From positions 460,664,330-460,728,329 of the forward strand of contig NC_057861.1 in NCBI RefSeq assembly GCF_019393635.1: DNA of 64,000 nucleotides, given 5' to 3'. The stretch comes from Dromiciops gliroides (taxonomy: Eukaryota; Chordata; Mammalia; Microbiotheria; Microbiotheriidae). The position numbers and the translations under genes are program-made. Below are positions 33,682 to 43,915 of the stretch, one piece after another (within the stretch, counting starts at the first letter, position 1; each line of letters opens with the position of its first letter). The notes beneath the pieces are model-generated. The model ran no database searches, was not told the DNA's origin, and saw only the letters and a program-made list of their open reading frames with translations.

Positions 33682-34698
33682 AAAAGGCCATTATATTTAG
33701 CAATTATGAGATTGCTGGTAACTTTGGGGAGAACAGTTTCAGTTGAAAGATGAAGTTGGAAACCAGACTGCAGAATATGAGTGAGAAGAAAGGAAGTAGA
33801 GGGACTGATTGTACATTCCTCTCAAAGAGTTTAACCACAAAAGGGAGGAGAGATATAGGATGATTATTGGGGGGGGGGAGGTGAAGAAGAAATGGGCAGG
33901 ATTTTAGGCAACAGGAAAGCAGCTAGCAAAAAGTGAGAGATTGAAGATGAGAGAATGGGGGAAAAAGAAGGGGGTTAATCATCTGGAGAATTCATGTAGG
34001 TGCGCTTATATTGTCCAGAATGGTAGTTCTTGTGAGATCGGAGTGAGGGAGGAGATAGTAGGAGATGAGGAAGGGAATTCTTAGCAAATGACATCGTTTT
34101 TCAATGGAATATGAGGCATGGTTGTCAGTTGAGAGGGTAGGCGGAAGAGGGAAAGTCCTGGGAGGTGTGAGGAAAGATGAAAAGGTCTGAAAAAGCAGCA
34201 GTCATGAGCTGGATAATGAGTTAATTACCGAGATGTAAGACGTATTTATTGCCTTACTGCAATGAGGGCTCACTTTGATCCCGCTTCTAACACTAGCTGT
34301 GTCACTTATCTGAGACTTATTTTCCACATGTGTAAAAATGGGGACTGGACAGTGGATTTCAGTAGAATTGGACGGAAGATAGCCATCATAGACTTCTAGT
34401 AGCTCCACAAGAGAAAAAAAAAGTTCAAGGAACCAGAGGTGCTAGCACCGGGCGGTCAAGAGAAGAATCAAAAACTTGGTGGCTTCAGGCCTCGGAGGAA
34501 CTGAGTACAGGAAGTGGCAGTAGCAAAAAAAAAAAAAAGACCGAGGCTCTAGGAAAACCTTCCCCTCTGGCCCCACCTAGCAACCTGACACTGATGCTGT
34601 TTGACTTAAACCACAGGAAAGAAAGGTGGTAGCCCCACGAGCCAGAAGCAAACCAGAAGGTTCCCACAAAGCAAACAGTTTCGCCCCTCCCCTCACAG

Positions 34699-34708
34699 CT
34701 TCACTTCC
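34699..34708 (-). promoter_or_regulatory. Candidate ETS/IRF composite site
   Basis: Minus strand GGAAGTGAAG fits the GGAAnnGAAA composite except at the last base. It lies 1.8 kb upstream of the presumed LNPEP start in GC-richer DNA. A ten-base match alone is weak. Confidence 0.25.
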
Positions 34709-34809
34709 TCAGTGGGGTAGGCGTGGGAGGGGGAGCGGGAAATCGTCTTTAGGGTATTGGTAGAATAAGGCTCTGCAAAGCCTCCAGAACTATTTAGCTC
34801 GCAGTGGGC

Positions 34810-35070
34810 AGAGCAGGTGTACGGTCATGCTTTCCTCTTCGAACCAAAACTGGCCGTATCCACTGAGCTTGCGCAATGATCCTACGAATTCCATTCCCTC
34901 CGTGTTTTGCTACAGGCTGAGCCGGGAGGAGGTGAGGCCGGGGCTTTGAAGGTGGCCATGAACTCTAAATAAGGCCGAGCCCGGGTGCAGCGCGGTGGGG
35001 AGGGGAGGAGCAGGGCCGGGCCAGGGAAGGGGGCCGGGCTAACCAAGGGCTAGGCGGGGCCTGAGTTCAA
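34810..35070. promoter_or_regulatory. GC-rich block upstream of the main promoter
   Basis: Rich in G/C with several CpG and GGGCCGGG-like boxes (34970-35050), separated from the main CpG island by AT-rich repeats. A GAGGTGAGG donor-like motif lies near 34930. It could be an enhancer or an alternative first exon; no supported coding start is visible. Confidence 0.3.
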
Positions 35071-35089
35071 GGACTATTTCACACTATAT

Positions 35090-35235
35090 TAGCTAGAGAC
35101 CTCAGGCAAGGTACATACAGTCTCAGTTTCTTTATCTGTAAAAGGGAGCTAACTATAGCACCAACCTCCCAGAGTTATGTGGATAAAAAGAGATAAAGCG
35201 TTTGTAAAGCGTTAGATAAATTATATTAAGTATAT
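35090..35235 (+). repeat. MIR-type CORE-SINE
   Basis: agctagagacctcaggcaag, ctcagtttctttatctgtaaa, gcgtttgtaaagcgttag. Confidence 0.75.
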
Positions 35236-35344
35236 TTATCTAGATGTCATATATAGCTATATCTATACATTAGCTATCTACAGTTCTATAAAGATAGAGC
35301 TATAGATCTGTCTATAGCGATATCTGTCTATATCTACATATTTA

Positions 35345-35440
35345 CCCGGCGCTTCGAGGTTTGAAAAGTTTTACAAATGCTATTACAGCCCCCTTTTATA
35401 GATGAGGAAACTGAGGCTGTTACTTTCCTGAGGACTCTCT
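35345..35440 (-). repeat. MIR-type relic
   Basis: cccttttatagatgaggaaa, ctgaggctgttactttcctg. Gata-rich simple sequence lies between it and the previous element. Confidence 0.6.
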
Positions 35441-35520
35441 CACACATATGTATCCATAGCTAACGATTTATCTCTATCAGAGGGGTCGACTCTGGGCTGC
35501 TGAACCCTGACGGGTTTGGG

Positions 35521-35536
35521 CGGGGGGGGGGGGGGG
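35521..35536 (+). repeat. Poly-G run
   Basis: About 14 consecutive G inside a longer GGGCGGG...GGACGCG context; length is likely unstable and hard to sequence. Confidence 0.9.
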
Positions 35537-35867
35537 ACGCGCATTGTTACAAAATAGTCACCAAACATTGGGGTTGGGAGGGCAACCATCTATACGCCCA
35601 TTCCCTCCTTTCAAAGAGTTGGAACACAGTTTTTTTTTTTAATTGATGTTAAAACTTTGTTTTTACATATATTTTGGAAAATAAAATTCTATTCAAAACT
35701 TAAAAAAAAAAAGATGAGGAATTTCAGGCCCGGGTGCAGGAGGCTCCGGGTTTGGAGAGGGTGGGTGGGTGGGGTTGCGCAAGAATCGGCCTCTAGGCCC
35801 TGAGGGTTTCTCCCGGGATCCTCTCTGGACTTGGATCGTCCTGGTTATTCTCCTTCCCAGGTTCTCT

Positions 35868-35904
35868 ATTGGTTTCAACCACGTGGGGACTGAGCATTGC
35901 TCAG
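35868..35904. promoter_or_regulatory. Inverted CCAAT, E-box and palindrome
   Basis: ATTGG (35868-35872), CACGTG (35880-35885) and a perfect palindrome ctgagca-t-tgctcag (35890-35904) fall within 37 bp, about 650 bp before the ATG. The co-occurrence is suggestive only. Confidence 0.3.
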
Positions 35905-36548
35905 GGATTCTGCCCGTACCAGGGAAGTCGTGCACGGGTGGGTGCCTTTCTCCAGTGGGTCGGGAGTTGACTGGGATCCCCTGCACGCCTTGACAACACG
36001 AGCTCTCGGAACTTCTTTCTCCTCTCTTGGCTTCTGGGGCAAAATGTACAAGGTGCGACTAGCAGTTCCAAAGTTTAGCATCCCTTGGGTACCCGTCAAT
36101 CAGTTAATTCATCTAATTAATGCCTGCTTCTCCCCCTAAGCTGGTCTCTAAAGCAAGTCGCAAGCCAAGAGCTGTAGAGAAGAGGGGAGGGACTGCGTGA
36201 TCCTTCCCGAGGAGTTGGCTCCACCCCTCTGCTCCCTCGTCCCTCGCCCCTGCCTCCCCGAAGCCGGTGGAGGTTCCGAACCTGAGAGCGCAGGCGCTCC
36301 TCCCTCTCCTCCTTCCCTCCGCCCCCCGCTCTCCCTCCTTCCTCCTTCCTCCTCCCTCTCCTAGCTCCAGGCTCGCAGCCTCAGTTAAAGCCCGGAGCGG
36401 ATTGTGGCGAAGCGGCGGAACGGCCTTGCTTTGCTTGTTGCCTCTTTAAAGTCGCCGAGCCTGGGCATGCTCAGTAGGCAGGCTCGGTTTGGGTCCACAG
36501 GTCGGAAGCTTGTGCACTGCTCCAGCGCCGAGCCGCCGCGGGGAAAAA

Positions 36549-36567
36549 ATGGAGCCGTTCACCAGTG
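36549..36567 (+). CDS. LNPEP: LNPEP (IRAP) coding exon 1
   Basis: The frame reads ATG GAG CCG TTC ACC AGT G, giving MEPFTS plus the first base of codon 7. A consensus donor GTGAGT follows at 36568. From memory, human LNPEP begins MEPFTND with a short first coding exon, so only residue 6 differs (Ser for Asn), and the phase allows Asp at residue 7. The ATG context is good (A at -3, G at +4) and no upstream in-frame ATG is seen within the 20 codons checked. LNPEP is a type II membrane zinc aminopeptidase of the M1 family that cleaves oxytocin, vasopressin and angiotensin IV, traffics with GLUT4, and trims peptides for cross-presentation. This exon encodes only the start of the cytosolic tail; membrane and catalytic parts lie beyond the window. 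Six residues are thin evidence, but the CpG island, donor and phase agree. Confidence 0.68.
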
Positions 36568-36573
36568 GTGAGT
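36568..36573 (+). other. LNPEP: 5' splice donor of exon 1
   Basis: G|GTGAGT immediately after codon 6 plus one base. Near-perfect donor consensus, leaving a phase-1 intron. Confidence 0.72.
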
Positions 36574-37012
36574 GGAGCGAGCCGAGCAGTTGCCCCAACG
36601 CCTGCCCCGCGCACTTGGCCCGTTCCGGCCCTGCTGGGGGGAGGCTGCCGCCTCTGCGCCTGGCTCGCTGCCTTACCAGGGCGGTTGGGGGGCTGGAATG
36701 GGGCAGGGGCTGCAGGGGCTGAGGGAGCAGGCTGGAGGCCGGGGAGCTGGGGAGAAGGGCCGGTTAGCTTTGCAAGGCCCGGCCCCTGGCTGCCCGCTGA
36801 AGGTCAGCCCCGCGCCCGCCTCGAAGGAGGGGTGCGGCTGGCAGACAGACCTGCGGCATTTCCACCCTCCTGATCCCGGGAAGCCCCGGTGTGGACCGAT
36901 GGCAAAGTTACTCTCCTTCGTGCAGCCCGAGTGCCCAAAATGACAAGAGCGGGGGAGAAACTTGGGGAGTCACATTTGAGTTCCCTTGAGTGATGGGGAA
37001 GTGGGGTGGGAA

Positions 37013-37062
37013 AGGTGGCACATAGTAGGTGCTTAATAAACGTTGATTGATTGATGAATGAT
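37013..37062 (+). repeat. L2 3' end relic
   Basis: gtggcacatagtaggtgctt then aataaacgttgattgattga. Confidence 0.85.
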
Positions 37063-38112
37063 TAAGGCGCCTGCTCTACCTCCCGACGCAGCACTGATTC
37101 GCTAAAATAGAAACTTAAGTGGGTGCGGAAAGGCTAAAGGAGAGGAGCAAGAAGACTTGCACTGGGACTGAGGAGATGTGGCAGCAGAATTGGAGGGATG
37201 GAGAAACTTCAAAAGGACCTTCTTTTCTAGCTGTCCCAGTGCTAAGGCAGGTTTCCTGCACTAGTTCCATCCTTTCTATCCATATGTATGTGTAACTCCA
37301 GTCCCAAAGGCCCTTCAGCACTGGGGAAAGAGCCCCATACCAAATGGACTTTGAGACACCCACATAATTTTAAATAGTTTTTCACCACGGTGATCATTGT
37401 GGTCAGTTTCTGAGGCCCAGACAGCTCTAGTTTCTTGGACCCTCCACCGATGGGAAGATGGATGATTTATGACATCAGATGAGGCAAAACAATTTGGCTA
37501 ATTACTAGGGCCCATTGTTATCCAACTTTGTTTCTGAAACGAAAATCATATGTAAAACCAACTACTTTCACTTTAGGTAAAAGTGCTGGTTTCATAGTTT
37601 TGGGGTATGATATTGCAGTAGTTGGTGAAGTATAAAATTAATTGAAAAGGGTTGTTGTTTTTTTAAATTAAAGCAGGGAGTGTATTTAACTACCTAGCCC
37701 GGAAAACTTTATACCAAAACTTCAGTCACTCTCATTATTCTCCAGTAGTTATTATGTAGTGTTCACTTTCTTGTTGACAGGTTATTTTGAATGTGGTTGG
37801 GGTGGGGGGCTAAGTTGGTTAGAGCACAAGGCCAGGATTTGGTTCCTGTAAAGACTGGCTTCAAAAACATTTTTTTTTTCCATTGCACCCTCACCTCCTA
37901 GACATATTCTAGAAATTGTGTGCTTTTGGTCACTAAAGAGACACTGAGTTAGAGAGTGTGAGTGGCTTTGTGCACTCCCAGGCACACTTTCAAAGTTAAT
38001 ATCCTGCTGATGGACTCTACTTAGTAAGTAGACATCTTTCTATAGATACAGGTAAAGTAGGTTAGTGATAGGAACTTTAATTTTGAATTTTCTTTCCCCT
38101 GAAGCTATTACT
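37063..38112. other. Unassigned intronic stretch
   Basis: No repeat family or exon recognised. It directly follows the CpG island and could hold intronic regulatory DNA. Confidence 0.4.
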
Positions 38113-38130
38113 TTAATTATTTATAGTTTT

Positions 38131-38284
38131 TTTTTTTAATTTTTTTTTAGTGAGGCAATTGGGGTTAAGTGACTTGCCCAGGGTCACACAGCTAGTAAGC
38201 GTTAAATGTCTGAGGCCAGATTTGAACTCAGGTACTCCTGACTCCAGGGCCGGTGCTCAATCCACTGTGCCACCTAGCTGCCCC
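38131..38284 (-). repeat. WSINE1-like SINE
   Basis: Full-length minus copy with 16-bp duplication aattatttatagtttt (38115-38130 and 38285-38300). Confidence 0.93.
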
Positions 38285-38300
38285 AATTATTTATAGTTTT

Positions 38301-39040
38301 AAGGATCAGCTGGTAAGATTATTTAACATAGACTTTTGTGTTTAATACAGATCTTTTCACACAAAATCCTTTAAAAAGATAACTACTTGTACTATAATTC
38401 CTATCATGGGCTCAATAGTTTTCTGTTCTAATCCTTAATGTGTGGAGCTCCCATAATTGTAAGACTAATTGTATTTTGTTGAAAGTCTCCTCCCATTTCA
38501 GTAAGTGGTGTCAAGATTAGCTTTTTAGAAACACTCCTATAAAAAGAAACAAAAATCTTTAAAACTAGCCCATTATCTCTTATTTCTCACAAACTAAACA
38601 AACTACAGTTTGATATAAAATACCTATAGGGTTCTAGATTCAGGAATTTTGAAGAATTAAGTCATATTTGGGAGTGTGTCGGGAACATTTATGTTCACAT
38701 ATATCCACATACCAAGAGATAGAAGTAATGCCTAAAATGTAAGAAATTGGTTGTCTAATTCTTTTTCTGTTGCTTTCCCCCCCAAATTTTCAAACAGTAA
38801 GGCATCTTTTTTTTTTTTAAATGTGAGTACTCAGGGAGGGAGCCTTGTCTAGTCTTCCGTAATAAGAATAGAAAATTAGAATGTCTTCCTATTGTGGTTA
38901 GGAATTTGGGAGAATCTCCAAGGATAAGGAGAGTACCGTTTATTTCAAAACATTACAGTAGAATGTCTTAATGTTGTTGAACATGGCATAAAACTGTATT
39001 CATGGGAAAGTGTGATGTTTCTGTTTTCTTTGGGCCTAAA
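38301..39040. other. Unassigned AT-rich intronic stretch
   Basis: Nothing recognised. Confidence 0.4.
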
Positions 39041-39044
39041 ATGG

Positions 39045-39545
39045 GTCATTGCAATTCATCTCAGTTCAGTTGTTTTTCTGGGTTGTTTTTTTTTCCTTTA
39101 CATTGTTATGGACATTGTATATATTATGCTTCTTTGGTTCTGCTTACTTTGCTTTATATATTTTCCTACAAGTCATCCCACATTTTTCTGAATTACTCAT
39201 ATTTTTCCTGTTGTATGGGGCAAAAGGAAGGAAATAAATATTGTTATAGCACCTACCGTATGCCAGGCACTGTGCTAAGTGCTTTCCATATATCTCATTT
39301 GAGCCTCACAACTGTCCTGTAAGGTAGAAGCTGTTATTATTTCCAATTTCACAGTTGAGGAAACTGAGAGATTAAATGACTTTCCCCCAGGGTCATACAG
39401 CTAATACATGTCTAAGGCTGCATTTGAACTCATGTATGTTGCAATAATATTCCATTACATTATTATAACACAATTTGTTTAGCTAGTTTCCATTTGATAG
39501 GTGACCACTTTGTTTCCAGTTTTTTTCTTATTCATCTTTGCACAG
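39045..39545 (-). repeat. Old L1 ORF2 end, split by a MIR
   Basis: 39045-39231 (ttctgcttactttgctttat, acaagtcatcccacatttttc) and 39441-39545 (aataatattccattacatta, ttgtttagctagtttcca) are adjacent parts of a reversed L1 ORF2 3' end. Confidence 0.65.
39232..39440 (-). repeat. MIR-type CORE-SINE inside L1
   Basis: ccaggcactgtgctaagtgc, cacagttgaggaaactgag, gtcatacagctaatacatgt. Confidence 0.8.
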
Positions 39546-39716
39546 TACTTTGAATATTCAATCAACATTTAGTACGTATCCTGTATAGAGTAAGTAGGGC
39601 ACTGGGGATACACAGACTGAAAAGACTCACTGATCTTTTTACTGGGAGAATATTTGCCATTCGACCTGTACATGTAAAGAAATACAAATACAAAATATGT
39701 GCAAAATAATTTCAAG

Positions 39717-40208
39717 GTGAAATACTATTGTACTATGAGAAATGACAAGCAGAATGCTTTCAGAAAAACCTGGACTTACATGAACTGATGTAAAGTGAAA
39801 TGAACAGAACCAGGAGAACAGTGTACACAGTAACAGCAATATTTTATGATGATCAACTGTGAATGACTTAGCTATTCCAGCAATAAAGTGATCCAAAACA
39901 GTTCTGAAGGACTTAAGAAAAATGCTGTCCGCCTTCAGAGAAAGAACTGATGGAGATTGAAGCATACTTTTTAAACTTTATTTTTTTCTTTCCCCCCCCT
40001 TTTTTGTTTGTGTTTTCTTTAATAATGTGATTGATATGGGAGTATGTTTTGCATGACTGCACATGTACAACCTGTATCAAATTGCTTGATTCTCAATGAA
40101 GGGGGATGGGAAGAAGAGGGAGGGAGAGAATTTGGAACTCAAAAATTTTTTTTAAATGAATGTTAAAAATTGTTTTTATATACAATTGGAAAAAAATTAA
40201 GATATTTA
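39717..40208 (+). repeat. L1 3' end in L2
   Basis: ORF2 end (actgatgtaaagtgaaatga, gatgatcaactgtgaatga), 3' UTR with a G-rich tract near 40100. 14-bp duplication aaaataatttcaag (39703-39716 and 40209-40222). Confidence 0.92.
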
Positions 40209-40474
40209 AAAATAATTTCAAGAGGGAGGGAGTGCTAATATGGTGAGATGAGGAAGAACCTTGCATGGGGGGTGGTGGTAGTACCCAAGCTATGCTTTTA
40301 AGAAACACTGGTATGTATTCTGTTGTGTTGAGGTAAGGAGGGAGTATGTTACAGATCTGAGTAAAGACATGGAGATGAAAAAGGGAATGTTGTGTATGGG
40401 AAACAGCTATTAGGCCAGTTTGTTTGAAAGGGGGAGTATATAAAATGATTGCAAAGATAAGCTGGAACCTGACA

Positions 40475-40716
40475 GTTGTTCAGTTGTGTCCAACTCTCTG
40501 TGACCCCATTTGGGTTTTTCTCGGCAAAGTTACTGGAGTGGTGTGTCATTTTCTTTTCCAGCTCATTTTTACAGATGAGGAAATGGAGACAACAGGGTCA
40601 AGTGACTTGCCCAGGGTCGAACGGCTAGTAAGTATCTGAGGTCAGGTTTGAATTCATAAAGATGAATCTTCCTAATTCGAAGCCCAGTGCTCTATCCATT
40701 GGCCACCTAGCTGTCC
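40475..40716 (-). repeat. MAR1-type CORE-SINE in L2
   Basis: Complete minus copy from gttgttcagttgtgtccaac to ggccacctagctgtcc. Confidence 0.9.
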
Positions 40717-40995
40717 TGACTCTAGGGCTTTCTTTAAATGTGGGCTGAAGATTGTACGTTTTATATGTTATCCTAGGGGCAAGTTTTGTTTTTGTTTTTT
40801 AAAGGGGGAATGTTGGGAGGGGAGGGGTTCTATTATTGGATCTGTGTTTTAGGATTATCAATTTATTATCTTTGTGGAGGCTGGATTAGAGGGGAGAGAA
40901 AGATGACAGGGAAGGATCAGGTGGGAAGCTCATGCAGTAGTCCCTTGGAGAGAACATAGAAACCTGAGCTGGGGGGCAATGGATGTAGGATTCAC

Positions 40996-41252
40996 AACAT
41001 TGTTGTTCAGTTGTTCAGTCTTGTCTGACCCTTTGTGACCCCATGGACCATGGCATGCCAACATTGGCCATGGGGTTTTCTTGGCAAAGATAACTGGCAA
41101 GATTTGCCATTTCCTTCTCCAGTGGATTAAGCCAAACAGAGGTTAAGTGACTTACTCAGGGTCACACAGCAAGTATCTGAGGCTGGATTTGTACTCAGGT
41201 GTTCCTGACTCCGGGTCCTTTGCAGTGTTTACTGAGCCATCCAGCTGCCCCC
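40996..41252 (-). repeat. Variant MAR1-type SINE in L2
   Basis: Minus copy whose tail carries an extra block, accccatggaccatggcatgc...ttggccatggggttttc, absent from other MAR1-type copies here apart from traces at 1-60. It may define a separate subfamily. Confidence 0.82.
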
Positions 41253-41654
41253 AAATTAACAATATTTGACAACTACCTGAGATAGGGAGGAATTGAGAAC
41301 CCAAGCAACTGGAAGGATGGTGTGAGAAATTAATTCTGTTTTGGACATGTTGAATTTGAAGAGGCTATGGTACATCATGGTAGAGATGTCCAGGTGACAG
41401 TTGTGGGTTCAGGAGTTAGGAGTCATCTGCATAGAGATGCACAGAATCCATAGGAGCAAAGGAGAGAGAATGGAGAAAAAGAAGAGGCCAGGACCTAGCG
41501 TTGGGAACAAAGGAGCCTGAGAAAGGCATGGGTGAAAAAGGTGGGAGTGGAGGGTGGGGAGTGGTCAGCAGGGTTACAGACTGTTAAAAGATCGAGTACA
41601 GTGAGAACTGGATAAAGATTACCGGATGCCTTCTCTCTGAGATTACCCCCAATT

Positions 41655-41659
41655 CAAAT

Positions 41660-41697
<38 letters not shown>

Positions 41698-41800
41698 ATA
41701 TTATATATGTATGTATATTTGTCTATATATACATATCACAAATTATATAATATTTAAAAATAAATTATATATAGACATATATACATACATATAGATGTAT
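41655..41800. repeat. TG/TATG and TA microsatellite
   Basis: (TG)n, tgta and tata units with a short inverted arrangement (tatataca / tgtatata). Confidence 0.88.
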
Positions 41801-41864
41801 ATGGGGGGTGTGTGGAGAGAGAGAGAAAGAGAGAGAGATTTACATGTTGTCTCCCCGACCAGAA

Positions 41865-42125
41865 GGTAAGGTCCTGGAGGGCAAGGCTGCTTTTGTTTTT
41901 CTCTGTTTCCCTACTTCTTTTTTTTTTTTTTTAAGGCAATGGGGGTTAAGTGACTTGCCCAGGGTCACACAGCTAGTAAGTGTCAAGTGTCTGAGGCCAG
42001 ATTTGAACTCAGGTACTCCTGAATCCAGGGCCGGTGCTTTAACCACTGCACCATCTAGCTGCCCCTCCCTACTTCTTAACAATAGTGCCTGACACATGGT
42101 AAGCTTATAATAAATGCATGTTGAC
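41865..42125 (+). repeat. L2 3' end, + strand, split by SINE
   Basis: gaaggtaaggtcctggaggg before and atagtgcctgacacatggta, ataataaatgcatgttgact after the SINE. It is opposite in strand to the L2 around it. Confidence 0.78.
41920..42065 (-). repeat. WSINE1-like SINE
   Basis: Full-length minus copy with duplication tccctacttctt (41908-41919 and 42066-42077). Confidence 0.93.
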
Positions 42126-42410
42126 TTAACTTGGTGATAATCTTGGAAATAGCTCTTTCAGTCAGGTGGGTGTCAGAAACCAGATTATAAGAGGTTAGCT
42201 AGTGAGTGGTAAGGAAAGGAAATGGAAATAACAAATGGAAACTTTTTTAAGAGTTTGTGAAAGGGAGGAAAAAATATAGGACAATAGCTTGAAAGTATGG
42301 CAGTCAAGAAAGGTGTTTTAAGCATTTAAAGACTGACTTGGGCGAGTATAGAGGTGTTGGGATAGGAAGCAGTAGATAAGGAGGGATTGAACATAGGAGA
42401 AGGCACCTGT

Positions 42411-43019
42411 TTTATTTCTTTTTCCTCTGGACTCTTTACTTTGCCTTTTAACTGAGTTATTATACTCTTTTCAGGTAACATTAACTTCAACTCCACTAAT
42501 CTCCCAAAGGTCCTTAAGGAAGGACTAATGGTAAAAATATTCAGGCATCCTGATGGTGGATGCCAGGAGAGATATTTTTGGTCATGCTGTTAAGTAGTTG
42601 CTTTTTCTGGCTCTATTCATTATTAGTATTTATTGAGCACTGGCCACATATAAGGTATAAGCCAAATGAGGCACACTTTCATCAGATCTATATGTTTGTT
42701 ATAGAGGACATATGTAAAAAAGTGGAAGGAAGTGTAATCATATGATTGTCAATTTTTCTTGGGGGGGGAGGGGGGGTGTGGACAGAAAATGGGGCAATTC
42801 CATATTTAGAGCAAGTCGTGGCCAGATGGGCAGCTTACATGCCCCTTTACCATCCATGCAATGTCCAAGCTCAAAGCTCTCAAAGCTCCCAGTAGCCTGG
42901 ATGGATCCCTCATGGAAAGAATAGGCACAGATGAGTTGAGGTCTGCATTGTTGGATAGAGTATTCACATAGATGAGATCACAGATGCATCATCCATTAGA
43001 GTTAAAAATAATATGTATT
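42411..43019. other. Unassigned stretch
   Basis: A G-run lies near 42762. Nothing else recognised. Confidence 0.4.
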
Positions 43020-43445
43020 TTCTACAGTCTGAAAACTATAGGCCAAGGAGTTTGACTTTTTGATTCCTGGGAAAATCAAGAACAGATTATTAAAGAGATG
43101 ATTGTCTAACATCTAGAAAAGGAAGTGACAATTATAAAGAGCCATTACGCTTCATCAAAAACCGGTCATGCCGCCTTATTTCCTTTTTTTGACCAGATAA
43201 AATAGACTAGTAAAAGAGGGAAATGCTGTAAATGTAGTTCACTTAGATTTTAGCCAGGCTTTTGATAAAGTATCTCCTGGTTTTCTTGAGAAGAAGATGG
43301 AGAGAGATGAATTAAGATGTTAGAACATTTTGAAGGATTCAGAACTGGTTGGTCATCCAAACTTGAAGAGTCATTAATTTGTTAATATTTCTATGTTATT
43401 TTATTGGCAAAGGGTCTCCAGGGTAATGCCTTAGGGATTTGTACT

Positions 43446-43600
43446 TTTTTATTTTGGGTGGAGCAATGAGGGTTAAGTGACTTGCCCAGGGTCCTACAGC
43501 TAGTAAGTGTCAAGTTTCTGTGGTACGATTTGAACTCAGGTCCTCCTGAATCCAGGGCCGGTGCTTTATCTACTGCGCCACCTAGCTGCCACCCAGTTGC
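43446..43600 (-). repeat. WSINE1-like SINE in L3
   Basis: Minus copy with several changes (gtcctacagctagtaag). Its head end gccacctagctgcc is followed by a second gttgccacctag. Confidence 0.9.
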
Positions 43601-43796
43601 CACCTAGACCTGTGCTATTTAAATTTTTTTATCTAAGGCTTGGATAAAGGGATAGATGAAATGCTCATTAGATTTCCAGACAATATAAAGGTGGGAGGGA
43701 TAGCTAACTCCACTGTAGGACAAAAATCAAGGTCCATAGGGGTCTTGATAGGCTAGAGTTCTGGGCTGAAATTACTAAGATGAAAAAAATCACATT

Positions 43797-43915
43797 ATAT
43801 CTATCTACATGTGTGTATGTGTGTATATATACACACAAAATATTTACACACTATATATATATATATAGTATGCATGAACTTTATATAAAACTATACATCT
43901 ATATGTAATTATAAA
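43797..43915. repeat. TA/TG microsatellite in L3
   Basis: tatctacatgtgtg, tatatacacaca, tatatatata runs. Confidence 0.85.

Larger units (their letters stand above)
32240..34195 (-). repeat. L2 LINE ORF2, minus strand, split three times
   Basis: Continuous reversed L2 sequence. Blocks in order are ggctttaaaagccaaacaga, gggagtgacatggtcagaac, gatttggcaatagattgg, gtgtcaaggatgacaac, gaaaacctagagaagacag, atcaaaggctgtagagagg (reverse of the AAFDTVDH block), ggccattatatttagcaa, and gagggtaggcggaagaggg. Insertions lie at 32676-32924, 33180-33365 and 33537-33681. It is ancient and decayed. Confidence 0.85.
36150..36950 (+). promoter_or_regulatory. LNPEP: CpG-island promoter of the LNPEP-like gene
   Basis: The strongest CpG density in the window surrounds the coding start. 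Upstream are a long pyrimidine tract (about 36297-36366) and GC-box-like ccacccc and cgcccccc. A palindromic NRF1-like gagcgcaggcgctcc lies at 36286-36300 and tctttaaag at about 36443-36451. No standard TATA box is evident, as is usual for broadly expressed genes. The transcription start cannot be fixed from sequence; somewhere between about 36400 and 36500 is plausible. The island runs on into the first part of the presumed intron. Confidence 0.75.
39550..42410 (-). repeat. L2 LINE, minus strand, interrupted at least four times
   Basis: Starts at the reversed 3' end (atcaacatttagtacgtatc, actggggatacacagac) and runs through 3' UTR and ORF2. Landmarks are tgttttggacatgttgaatt, ggagtcatctgcatagagatg, tttcagtcaggtgggtgtcag, and ataggacaatagcttgaaag. 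Later insertions sit at 39717-40208, 40475-40716, 40996-41252 and about 41640-42130. It is an ancient substrate for younger elements. Confidence 0.8.

Noticed and set aside
36489-36548. In-frame extension upstream of the LNPEP start (GPQVGSLCTAPAPSRRGEK)
   Set aside because: There is no ATG in it; the frame is only open by chance in a GC-rich 5' UTR.
36565-36943. Long open frames through 36565-36943
   Set aside because: They run through the splice donor into GC-rich intron where stop codons are rare. They resemble no protein.
42762-42778. G-run as a regulatory G-quadruplex
   Set aside because: An isolated homopolymer-like tract in unassigned DNA, with no promoter or gene feature near it.
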